This document shows positions 7,188 to 14,407 of a stretch of DNA of 14,773 bases, in pieces. Positions within the stretch are counted from its first letter, which is position 1; each line of letters begins with the position of its first letter. Source of the DNA: Candidatus Babelota bacterium (GTDB taxonomy: Bacteria > Babelota > Babeliae > Babelales > JAUPTZ01); the NCBI GenBank assembly GCA_030917105.1, contig JAUPVI010000014.1, positions 1-14,773 of the forward strand. Direction: 5' to 3'. Position numbers and translations under genes: made by a program. The notes below the pieces were generated by a model. That model worked only from the letters and a program-made list of their open reading frames with translations, ran no database searches and was not told where the DNA came from.

Positions 7188-9731
7188 GAGCTTGCATAGA
7201 TAGCGCCCCGTGATACTTGCTGGCGCTTGCGCCACCTCTTCTGGTGTTCCTGCCGCCACAATCTGCCCGCCAGCCGCCCCGCCATCTGGCCCTACGTCGA
7301 TTAAATGGTCCACCACCTTGAGAACATCAAGGTTATGCTCAATGACCAATACCGTATTTCCCTGGTTCACCAGGCGCTGCAACACTTCCAAAAGCTTTGC
7401 TACGTCATTGGTATGCAATCCAGTCGTTGGTTCGTCCAGGATATAGAAGGTGTTATGCCCCCGCTTTGCCAGTTCATTGACCAGCTTAATCCGCTGCGCC
7501 TCCCCTCCTGATAAGGTCGTCGATGACTGGCCAAGAGTCAAATAGCCCAGGCCAACGTCGCACATAAGCTTTAATCGCTTATTAACCGCGGTAAAATCGG
7601 CAAAAAACTCCGTCGCCTCAAGAGCCGACATAGCCAGCACCTCGGCAACATTCTTGCCGTTAAAGAGAATTTGGAGGGTCTGATCGCTATACCGCAAGCC
7701 GCGACAAACCTTACACTCAACCTCAACATCTTCCAAAAAGTGCATTTGAATAGTCAATGTGCCATCACCAGAACAGTTTTCACAGCGGCCCTGCTTGACG
7801 TTAAAACTGAATTGCCCGGGCAAGTAACCGCGTGCCTTACTTTCCGTCGTTGCGGCAAAAAGATTACGGATTTCGTTGAAAATACCCAAATAGGTTGCCG
7901 GATTTGAACGCGGCGTCCGTCCAATAGGGCTCTGATCAACCAGCACACAGTTCTCAATAAGATCAACGCCATTTAATTCTTCAAAATTGCTGCTATCGCG
8001 ACAAAAGCCCAAGCGAAACGCCTCATTCAGCGCTGGCGAAAGAGTCTGCATAATCAAACTACTCTTACCAGAACCGGAAACCCCAGAAATCCCGACAAGA
8101 ACTCCGAGTGGTATTTGGCAGGTAATTTTTTTTAAGTTGTTAGTAGTTACACCGGTAATAGTTAGATGCTGATTTGAAACGCGGCGGCGCCTTGGTACCG
8201 CAATCTGATCAACCCCGGACATATAGCGCCCTGTCAGCGAATTAGGGTTGGCACCCACCTCGGCTGGCGTACCGGCTGCTACCACTTCACCACCAAGCAG
8301 CCCTGCTCCGGGGCCCATATCAATAACGTAGTCAGAAGCAGCAATAGTATCCATATCATGCTCAACCACCAGTACCGTGTTACCATGATCACGAAGTTTT
8401 TTCAGCGTCTCAATCAAGCGGTCATTATCACGCTGATGAAGCCCGATACTTGGTTCATCAAGCACATACAGCACGCCGCTCAACGCAGAGCCAATTTGTG
8501 TGGCCAGGCGGATTCGCTGCCCTTCACCACCAGACAAAGTCCGCGCAGACCGTGCAAGCGTCAAGTACGAAAGGCCAACATCACAAAGAAAAATCAATCG
8601 GCTCACGATTTCGCGCACCAGGCCATCGGCAATCTGGTGATGTTCTTGTGATAGATTTAAAGCAGTAATCCGCTCACGTAGCTCACTCACGGCCATTCCA
8701 CTCATTTTATCAATAGATAAGCCGTCCACAAGCACTGCTCGTGCTTCCGGCCGCAACCGAGTACCAGCACAACCGCCACAAGCAACTTCTCGTGTATGCC
8801 GGGCAAGCCAATAACTTTCCTCTTGATCGGTAGTTTCATTGGAAGAAATACTGTAAACGGTGCCGAGACCATTGCAAGACTTACATGCCCCTAATGGCGA
8901 GTTAAAAGAGAATAAACGTGGTTCCATCTCCGGAAAAGAAAGCCCGCATTGCACACACATATGCTCCGCAGAAAAAAGCCGCGGCTCCCCCCCTCCCTCA
9001 ACAGGAATAACACGACAAAACCCACCCGCAAGAGGGAATGCTTTCTCTATGCCTTCTTGGACACGCACAGCCTCCGCTTTATCAAGAGTTAGGCGGTCGA
9101 TGCATACTTCAATAGTGTGGCGCTGCGTCTTAGCCAGTTTAAGTTTTAAAATTTCATCTCGATCGACAAAGCGATGCATTTTGCCATCAACCACAAATCG
9201 GTTGTACCCCTTGTCAAAATATGACTGAAGGTCGTGGACAAACTCACCTTTGCGTTCAATGGCAACCGGAGCGGTAATGGTCACTTCGATGCCAGGCATC
9301 GCCTCTAAAATCAATCGAGCCACCGTTTGTGGCGACTCAGCACGAATTTCTTGGCCACATTTGTAGCAATGCGGCGTACCAGCACGAGCAAAGAGCACTC
9401 GGAGATAATCGTAAATTTCAGTGATGGTCCCTACGGTAGAACGTGGGTTATAACCAACTGTTTTTTGATCAATAGCGATTGCAGGACAAAGCCCTTCAAT
9501 TTTGTCTACTTCAGGCTTTTTTGACACTCCCAGGAACTGGCGAGCATAGGAAGAAAGTGATTCAACATAGCGACGGCGGCCTTCCGCATAGAGCGTATCC
9601 AAAGCCAAAGAACTTTTGCCGGAGCCGGACGGCCCCGTAATGATAACCAGCTTGTTTTTAGGAATCTCGACATTCACCGAACGAAGGTTATGTTCGCGTG
9701 CGCCTCGCACTACTATTTTTTCAACGTTCAT
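7179..9731 (-). CDS. uvrA: Excinuclease ABC subunit UvrA lacking the insertion domain
   Basis: UvrA is the damage-sensing ATPase of nucleotide excision repair; a dimer scans DNA, then loads UvrB. Two ABC modules are complete: Walker A GPSGSGKSS (33-41), signature LSGGE (399-403), Walker B VLDEPS (423-428) and EHD (457-459); then GVSGSGKSS (550-558), LSGGE (740-744), ILDEPTTG (764-771) and EHN (798-800). The UvrB-binding region (about 120-245, starting HCYKCG) is present, so this is not the UvrA2 class. Zinc cysteines are C259/C262/C283/C286, C318/C321, and C650/C653/C673/C676. At 850 aa it is about 90 residues shorter than usual. The loss lies between C286 and C318, only 31 residues where most UvrA have over 100: the insertion domain is reduced to a short loop. 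The ATG at 9731 has AAGGAG 8 bases upstream. It is divergent from the ABC-F gene. Confidence 0.97.
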   Translation of the reverse strand: MNVEKIVVRGAREHNLRSVNVEIPKNKLVIITGPSGSGKSSLALDTLYAEGRRRYVESLSSYARQFLGVSKKPEVDKIEGLCPAIAIDQKTVGYNPRSTVGTITEIYDYLRVLFARAGTPHCYKCGQEIRAESPQTVARLILEAMPGIEVTITAPVAIERKGEFVHDLQSYFDKGYNRFVVDGKMHRFVDRDEILKLKLAKTQRHTIEVCIDRLTLDKAEAVRVQEGIEKAFPLAGGFCRVIPVEGGGEPRLFSAEHMCVQCGLSFPEMEPRLFSFNSPLGACKSCNGLGTVYSISSNETTDQEESYWLARHTREVACGGCAGTRLRPEARAVLVDGLSIDKMSGMAVSELRERITALNLSQEHHQIADGLVREIVSRLIFLCDVGLSYLTLARSARTLSGGEGQRIRLATQIGSALSGVLYVLDEPSIGLHQRDNDRLIETLKKLRDHGNTVLVVEHDMDTIAASDYVIDMGPGAGLLGGEVVAAGTPAEVGANPNSLTGRYMSGVDQIAVPRRRRVSNQHLTITGVTTNNLKKITCQIPLGVLVGISGVSGSGKSSLIMQTLSPALNEAFRLGFCRDSSNFEELNGVDLIENCVLVDQSPIGRTPRSNPATYLGIFNEIRNLFAATTESKARGYLPGQFSFNVKQGRCENCSGDGTLTIQMHFLEDVEVECKVCRGLRYSDQTLQILFNGKNVAEVLAMSALEATEFFADFTAVNKRLKLMCDVGLGYLTLGQSSTTLSGGEAQRIKLVNELAKRGHNTFYILDEPTTGLHTNDVAKLLEVLQRLVNQGNTVLVIEHNLDVLKVVDHLIDVGPDGGAAGGQIVAAGTPEEVAQAPASITGRYLCKLLL

Positions 9732-9818
9732 AGCTCAGACTCCTTTTTAAAACTACTGGTAACGAGAGGAAAAGGTAGCATAGAAGGGGGAAAATAGCAA
9801 AAATGAGCACGCCGTCTA

Positions 9819-9848
9819 TTGACGATCAGGCTACTAGCCGCTTATACT
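9819..9848 (+). promoter_or_regulatory. Sigma70-type promoter for the ABC-F gene
   Basis: TTGACG (9819-9824) and TATACT (9843-9848) are 18 bases apart on the plus strand, predicting a start near 9855 and a leader of about 130 bases before the ABC-F ATG. Two small inverted repeats sit in it: GGCTA-c-TAGCC (9829-9839) in the spacer and ACTG-AAAA-CAGT (9846-9857) over the -10 and start. Either could be an operator, but both are short. On the minus strand, TTGACT (9860-9855) or TATAAG (9846-9841) could serve a weaker, overlapping promoter for uvrA; none is convincing. The rest of the 256-bp gap toward uvrA shows nothing else. Confidence 0.55.
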
Positions 9849-9860
9849 GAAAACAGTCAA

Positions 9861-9917
9861 ATGTTCCATATCTGGTGCAACGAGGTCGCAATCCTTATGA
9901 AAGTATCTTCTCTATAA
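9861..9917 (+). CDS. Leader peptide ORF upstream of the ABC-F gene (18 codons, or 6 from an inner start)
   Basis: Reading from the ATG at 9861 gives MFHIWCNEVAILMKVSSL and a TAA at 9915-9917. The first ATG would lie only about 6 bases from the predicted transcript start and lacks a ribosome site. An in-frame ATG at 9897 has GAGGT (9882-9886) 10 bases upstream and encodes MKVSSL; this shorter form is better supported. The last five codons, stop included, are exactly the left arm of the inverted repeat whose right arm borders the ABC-F start. That placement, rather than the peptide itself, suggests a regulatory leader. Confidence 0.45.
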   Translation: MFHIWCNEVAILMKVSSL

Positions 9918-9983
9918 ATCACACAAATTCGTAGTCAGCTCTACAGGGGGCCGGCATTTGTTTTACGATTATACAGAAGATAC
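9903..9983 (+). promoter_or_regulatory. Candidate translational attenuator (15-nt inverted repeat masking the ABC-F start region)
   Basis: GTATCTTCTCTATAA (9903-9917) pairs with TTATACAGAAGATAC (9969-9983) in 14 of 15 positions, with one C/C mismatch and a 51-base loop. The right arm ends 4 bases before the ATG at 9988 and contains AGAAGA, the only purine-rich stretch able to act as its ribosome site. The left arm is the 3' end of the leader ORF. Formation of the stem would hide the ABC-F ribosome site; a ribosome stalled on the leader ORF would free it. No T-run follows, so transcription termination is unlikely. The mechanism is inferred by analogy with ermC-type leaders. Confidence 0.5.
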
Positions 9984-9987
9984 CTCT

Positions 9988-11427
9988 ATGTCATATGCAC
10001 CTATCATACTATCCAACATCACGCTGGCTGTGCCGGGCAAAACCCTTATTAACAGTTTTAACGCTACCATTCCGTATGGGAGCAAAATTGGCATTATTGG
10101 GCGCAACGGCAGCGGCAAAAGCACCCTTCTTAAGCTGATTGAAGGGGTAATTCCTCCCGCATCCGGTACCGTTACTATACCAGACGAAAGCCGCCTGTGT
10201 GCCGTACCCCAGCTCATTACCAACCATCACTCACTCAGTGGCAGCCAGCGATTTAATGCCACCCTCAGCACTGCATTAGCCATGCAACCAACTATTTTGC
10301 TACTCGATGAACCAACCAACCACCTCGACCGGCACAACCGACGTTCCCTGCTCCGCATGCTGCAATCATTTGAAGGCACCCTCATTGTGGTGTCACACGA
10401 CGTGGAATTGCTGCGCTCTTGTGTCACTAAGTTATGGCATATTGAGGACGGCAGCGTACAGGTGTCGGCAAAAACGTATGATGAGTATTTGAAGGAAATG
10501 CAACAAAAAAAAGAGCACCTTCTTCATACCATCGCCCACCTAAACCGGCAGAAAAAAGAGGCCCATGCCGCCCTTATGAAAGAACAGGGGCGCAGCAAAA
10601 AGCAGAAAGCGTACGGAGAAAAGAAGTATGCGAGCGCTCCACCGCTCCTGAGAAAACACCAAAAAGAGTCGGGCGAAAACACGAGTAATAAGAATCGCCG
10701 CGCAATTGGAATCGAAAAGCAATCGACGCTCGACCAGCTAAAAGAGCTCAAGACGCCAGAAGTTATCGCGCCAACCTTCACTCTGCTGCCGGCGGCCCAT
10801 GCGCCAACCACCCTTATCACAATCACTGACGGCAGCGTTGGTTATTACCCAGATGCGCCGGTAGTACAAAACGTAACCCTAACCATCACCAGCGATGAAC
10901 GGGTCGCTCTTTTAGGCGCTAACGGCAGTGGTAAAAGCACAATTGTTAAAGGAATTTTAGAAAGCTCCGGCGTCCACCGAACCGGCACCTGGCATCTACC
11001 AGCACACAAAGATATTGGGTACTTAGACCAGCACTATGGAACGCTCAACCCAGAACAATCGGTATTGGAAACCGTCCATACTGTTATGCCGAGCGGCACC
11101 CCGCACGCGGAAATCAGACGGCACCTGAATCGCTACCTCTTTCGCACCAACCAGGAGGTTAATGCCACCGTTGCCACCCTCTCCGGTGGCGAGCGGGCCC
11201 GCTTGAGCCTAGCACTAATTGGCGCCCACACCCCAAAGCTCCTCATTTTGGATGAAGTCACTAATAATCTTGATTTAGAGACGCGGCAGCACGTTATTGA
11301 AGTGCTCAAAGAATACCCGGGAGCATTGCTCGTAATTTCACACGATTATGACTTTTTGGTCGCAATTGGTATAACAACCAGCTACGAGATTAGCGGCAGA
11401 ATCTTTACCAGGCCACCCCATCCTTGA
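9988..11427 (+). CDS. Compact ABC-F family ATPase, resistance-type architecture
   Basis: ABC-F proteins are soluble twin-ATPase proteins that bind the ribosomal E site and act on stalled or drug-bound ribosomes. Domain 1 has Walker A GRNGSGKST (38-46), Q-loop Gln75, a degenerate signature LSGSQ (83-87), ILLLDEPTNHLD (103-114) and SHD (136-138). Domain 2 has GANGSGKST (310-318), Gln348, LSGGE (398-402), LILDEVTNNLD (419-429) with Val in place of the usual Pro, and SHD (451-453). Between Gln75 and the first signature there are only 7 residues, against 49 in domain 2, so the helical subdomain of domain 1 is missing. A basic, coiled-coil-like linker (about 162-240) joins the domains. There is no membrane segment. 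At 479 aa and with this shape it recalls Vga/Msr-type resistance proteins rather than EttA or Uup. ATG 9988 is preferred to TTG 9958 because the ATPase fold begins directly after it. The leader suggests induction by ribosome stalling. Drug resistance is not shown. Confidence 0.9.
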   Translation: MSYAPIILSNITLAVPGKTLINSFNATIPYGSKIGIIGRNGSGKSTLLKLIEGVIPPASGTVTIPDESRLCAVPQLITNHHSLSGSQRFNATLSTALAMQPTILLLDEPTNHLDRHNRRSLLRMLQSFEGTLIVVSHDVELLRSCVTKLWHIEDGSVQVSAKTYDEYLKEMQQKKEHLLHTIAHLNRQKKEAHAALMKEQGRSKKQKAYGEKKYASAPPLLRKHQKESGENTSNKNRRAIGIEKQSTLDQLKELKTPEVIAPTFTLLPAAHAPTTLITITDGSVGYYPDAPVVQNVTLTITSDERVALLGANGSGKSTIVKGILESSGVHRTGTWHLPAHKDIGYLDQHYGTLNPEQSVLETVHTVMPSGTPHAEIRRHLNRYLFRTNQEVNATVATLSGGERARLSLALIGAHTPKLLILDEVTNNLDLETRQHVIEVLKEYPGALLVISHDYDFLVAIGITTSYEISGRIFTRPPHP

Positions 11428-12454
11428 GGACTTCACCATGAGAAATAAGCAATAATAAATCAGAATTTATCGCAATATTTTGCTTTTTCAGCGCATTCAG
11501 ATTGATCGCAAACCGACAGCCACGTTCAACATATTGAATCGGCATCCTGGTAGCAGACTCTCCCTCAGCAAGAATTTTTTTGACTTGCTCTGCGGCATAC
11601 TTTCCAGTTAACCCTGCGCGCGGTCCATACGAAAACGGTGCACCATTCTCATCGTTGGCAAAAGCCGATTCGTCACCCGCACACAGAACAACATGATGCT
11701 CAGCACACAGTTTCACCAGGCCACTGGCAATTTTGCACACGTAACATATTGGAAGGTAAATTAACGCATCTATTTGATTAATAATCCCTTGTACCAACTG
11801 AAGTCCATTGGCCTCTGGAACATCAATAGGCAACAATACAACCTCAACGCCACGTGCGGCGCAGTATTCCTTAATTTCCTGCGCTTGGATCTCTATGTCC
11901 ACGCTTGATGTCTGAGAAGTATATGGCAACCCTATGCGCTTTATGTGCGGAAGAAGAAGTAAAAGGTACTTCACCATGAGCACCCGATCATACGGAAGCA
12001 TGTTTGAGCCGGTTACATTACACCCCGGCACTTCCACTGAATCAACCAATCCAAGGGCCACTGGGTCTGTTGCTCCCGCAAACACCAGAGGTATTGGCAA
12101 GCGCCGCTTCTGAATAGTGTTTTTGGTTACTTGAGCAAGGCCAGCACCAATGGCAAGAACAAGGTCTGGTTTTGCAGCAATCGCCTCTTCAACAATGTTT
12201 TTCTCACTGATTTGATCACCAGTTGCCGTGTAAACATGAGGGACTAGATGCACTCGTTGCTCAAGACCGAGAGCAGTTAATGCTCCATGCAAAACTTGCT
12301 GATGATACTCAAAGTGCTTGGTAACAATTGCCACATTCTTTCGAAGCTTGCGCGTCATTACCAAGTCCTTATATGGCACTACATAACGTCCAATAAAGAT
12401 CCCCGCAATAACCGTTACTAGAAACCCTATAAAAAAACTCTTCTTTTTAGTCAT
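11405..12454 (-). CDS. ABC transporter substrate-binding protein (PF04392, TrpX-like), membrane-anchored
   Basis: A periplasmic-binding-protein fold of the type I class. Residues 1-29 hold a Lys-rich start and one hydrophobic segment (7-27) with no cleavage site or lipobox Cys, so it is probably anchored in the inner membrane with the binding domain outside. Family marks are the start of lobe 1 with YHQQVLHG (50-57), PLVFAGATDP (122-131), GCNVTGSN (144-151) and a C-terminal helix-rich region with the 'GRFAINLNALKKQNI'-like NL-A pattern. It would deliver a small ligand, unknown here, to an ABC permease not seen in the window. It is the last of four tandem paralogues, 13 bp after the previous one, and the only one of the complete three with an N-terminal hydrophobic segment. 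Its 3' end overlaps the ABC-F gene tail-to-tail by 23 bp. Only a poor GGGGG precedes the ATG. Confidence 0.87.
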   Translation of the reverse strand: MTKKKSFFIGFLVTVIAGIFIGRYVVPYKDLVMTRKLRKNVAIVTKHFEYHQQVLHGALTALGLEQRVHLVPHVYTATGDQISEKNIVEEAIAAKPDLVLAIGAGLAQVTKNTIQKRRLPIPLVFAGATDPVALGLVDSVEVPGCNVTGSNMLPYDRVLMVKYLLLLLPHIKRIGLPYTSQTSSVDIEIQAQEIKEYCAARGVEVVLLPIDVPEANGLQLVQGIINQIDALIYLPICYVCKIASGLVKLCAEHHVVLCAGDESAFANDENGAPFSYGPRAGLTGKYAAEQVKKILAEGESATRMPIQYVERGCRFAINLNALKKQNIAINSDLLLLISHGEVLKDGVAW

Positions 12455-12467
12455 TACGCCCCCATGA

Positions 12468-13433
12468 TTAACGAATAACTATGCTTTCATTCAGACAAAA
12501 CAGTGCTATTGGATCAAGATCAACCCGCTGTTCAACACACGCCGCCACATCAACAATAATTTTCCGGTCATTCGGCAGCGTTAAAATAGGTATTTCTGAA
12601 GGCTTTTTGCCATCAATTAAAATTTTTCCTGCTATGTCAAATAACGCCTCACCAAGCTGCGCAATATCCTGCGTGAAAGTAACGGCTATACTCGCAGTAC
12701 TTTGCTCCATAGTGTGGGCGACCAACATGACATGATATTGTTTGCATAATTTAGATATTGCCACTGTTAAATCGGCAACAAAACTACCTTCAGGTATGAT
12801 AATCGTATCTATCACGCCCATATGACGCAAAACACTCGGCACTACGTCATCAACGGTACCCACCGGCATCAATACTACGTGAACGTCGTACATTGCAAAA
12901 GTATCGGCAAGCATACGAAGTCGCTCTTCCAAATGCCCTAACTCAGAATTTTGATAGTAAGGAATAAGGACCCGCTTTATATTTCGCCTTATTATCGCCA
13001 AAAAATCCGCCAACCATGTATAAGGAATTTGCTCGCGCACAACACCAGTTATCCCTTCCTGGGAGCCATCTGCCGGTAAAATGCCTATACGGAAAGGGTC
13101 AGTAACGCCACTAAAAATAAAAGGTACCGTAAGCTTTTTTCCACGAACATGCTCTGCTACGACCGAGGAGTACAAAGCACCTATCGAAATAACCAAGTCA
13201 TACTTATCATTTCGAATTTCTTGCATTTGTTCATGCATAACATCCACCCGAGGCTCTTTGCAAAAAAAGACAATAGGGCGCCAATTCAAATCAGGGCGAG
13301 CCTCTACTCTACGGAGAAATCCAGACATAACACGACTATGATATGGGAACATAGCACGAGAAAGAAGTGCAATGCGAGGAGCTCGTAGTTTCCCCTCAGG
13401 AAGAAGAAACTCTTTAATAACAGGCTTTTCCAT
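12468..13433 (-). CDS. ABC substrate-binding protein paralogue (PF04392) without signal peptide
   Basis: A type I periplasmic-binding-protein fold, 321 aa. Lobe 1 begins at about residue 19 (PRIALLSRA), with YHSRVMSG at 31-38. PFIFSGVTDP (104-113), EGITGVV (126-132) and a C-terminal IP-x-LTLPNDRKIIVDVAA stretch follow the PF04392 pattern. The N-terminus is charged and has no hydrophobic core, so by sequence it would stay in the cytoplasm unless exported by another route. The start is set at ATG 13433, where GAGGAG lies 5 bases upstream. A GTG two codons earlier (13439) overlaps that site and is unlikely. The ATG comes 2 bases after the stop of the preceding paralogue, so translation is probably coupled. 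Ligand unknown; it could be a former transport protein now used as a cytoplasmic sensor. Confidence 0.85.
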   Translation of the reverse strand: MEKPVIKEFLLPEGKLRAPRIALLSRAMFPYHSRVMSGFLRRVEARPDLNWRPIVFFCKEPRVDVMHEQMQEIRNDKYDLVISIGALYSSVVAEHVRGKKLTVPFIFSGVTDPFRIGILPADGSQEGITGVVREQIPYTWLADFLAIIRRNIKRVLIPYYQNSELGHLEERLRMLADTFAMYDVHVVLMPVGTVDDVVPSVLRHMGVIDTIIIPEGSFVADLTVAISKLCKQYHVMLVAHTMEQSTASIAVTFTQDIAQLGEALFDIAGKILIDGKKPSEIPILTLPNDRKIIVDVAACVEQRVDLDPIALFCLNESIVIR

Positions 13434-13435
13434 TA

Positions 13436-14407
13436 TCACTCCTCACTATCTATCAAGCGATAAAAATTGCCACCAACCTCCGTATTATCAAGCATGTACA
13501 GTTTTGCGGCTAGCATTGTAAGCCCTTGCCGCGCAAAAGCCTTGGGATTATAGGCCATACGACGACCTTCATTTTTCAGCAAAATAATGCGTTTATGCTC
13601 TGGTCGAATACCTCCGATTAACATTTGTAACACCCGCCGAAAAGAAACCACACCAACAAGCCGCGGCAGGCTCACCATACCCAGAGCAGCACCTTTTCGA
13701 ACTGCTTCCAGAGAGTACGCGAAATAAGTAACACCATATTGATCACACAAAGAAGCTAACTCTTTACAATGGAAATCCAATTCACAACCCTCAAGCCCCA
13801 TCAAAACATCCACCGATCCAATTTTTGAACGTACTGCGGAAACAACATCCTCTCCCTGCTTAAGAGCCAATAAAATTGCCGATACACCACGCGACTGTAA
13901 AAATGTTTGGATTGAATAAGCGGCAGTAGTTAACAGACCTCCTTCATTTAACGGGCTATACGGCACTAAAACCGATTTTGTAATCGGCTTTGCCCATAAC
14001 AATGCCCGGACAGCAGTCAAATAAGGCACGTGCCCAAGGCTAACTCCAGTAATCAAATTCCCCTCAGAAGACAGTTCGTGAAGGCCGATGTCCTGATAGT
14101 TGGTAACCCCGCAAAAATGTACGGGAATGTCGATATTTCGCTCTCGAAAGGCATGTACAATAGCCTGCGTACATAAAACCCCAATCGGCACCACTATATC
14201 GGGCTTATATGCAATAACTTCATTAACTTTTGCCGCAATTTTCTCAAAATCAAACTGTTCTACAAAAATAACGTTTATCTCAACCACATCTTCTTTTTGC
14301 AGTACCTTTTGCTCTTCAAGAAAACCCTGCAAAACCTGCGTATGGTAATCCAAGGTTTTGGTTAATACAGCAACTCGCTTCTTCAGAATCGTTACATTAA
14401 TGTCCAC
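13436..14407 (-). CDS. ABC substrate-binding protein paralogue (PF04392) without signal peptide, GTG start
   Basis: A type I periplasmic-binding-protein fold, 323 aa. Residues 10-28 (KRVAVLTKTLDYHTQVLQG) closely resemble the matching part of the anchored paralogue downstream. PVHFCGVTN (95-103) and GNLITGVS (116-123) are degenerate forms of the family motifs, with Asn in place of the usual Asp-Pro. No hydrophobic leader is present: the binding domain starts at once. The GTG start at 14407 is supported by AAGGAG 9 bases upstream and by an in-frame stop just before it, which rules out a longer form. It overlaps the upstream paralogue by 11 bp and is followed after 2 bp by the next, so the array is read as one operon. 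The ligand is unknown and the cellular location uncertain. Confidence 0.85.
   Translation of the reverse strand: MDINVTILKKRVAVLTKTLDYHTQVLQGFLEEQKVLQKEDVVEINVIFVEQFDFEKIAAKVNEVIAYKPDIVVPIGVLCTQAIVHAFRERNIDIPVHFCGVTNYQDIGLHELSSEGNLITGVSLGHVPYLTAVRALLWAKPITKSVLVPYSPLNEGGLLTTAAYSIQTFLQSRGVSAILLALKQGEDVVSAVRSKIGSVDVLMGLEGCELDFHCKELASLCDQYGVTYFAYSLEAVRKGAALGMVSLPRLVGVVSFRRVLQMLIGGIRPEHKRIILLKNEGRRMAYNPKAFARQGLTMLAAKLYMLDNTEVGGNFYRLIDSEE
13439..13444 (-). promoter_or_regulatory. Ribosome binding site deciding the 13433 start
   Basis: GAGGAG on the minus strand, 5 bases before ATG 13433. It overlaps the alternative GTG at 13439, which therefore cannot use it. It also overlaps the end of the upstream coding sequence. 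Confidence 0.7.

Noticed and set aside
7179..9731. UvrA2 (class II, drug-resistance type) as an explanation of the short UvrA
   Set aside because: The UvrB-binding region, residues 120-245, is present; the missing part is the insertion domain instead.
9958..9987. TTG start giving the ABC-F protein 10 extra residues
   Set aside because: The ATP-binding fold starts right after ATG 9988, and the extra residues coincide with the inverted-repeat arm, which is better explained as leader.
10524..10826. Hydrophobic, Phe- and Cys-rich open frame opposite the ABC-F linker
   Set aside because: It is the reverse reading of Lys/Glu-rich codons of the linker; no ribosome site and no independent support.
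13434..13439. GTG start two codons before ATG 13433
   Set aside because: The strong GAGGAG site overlaps this GTG and is well spaced only for the ATG.
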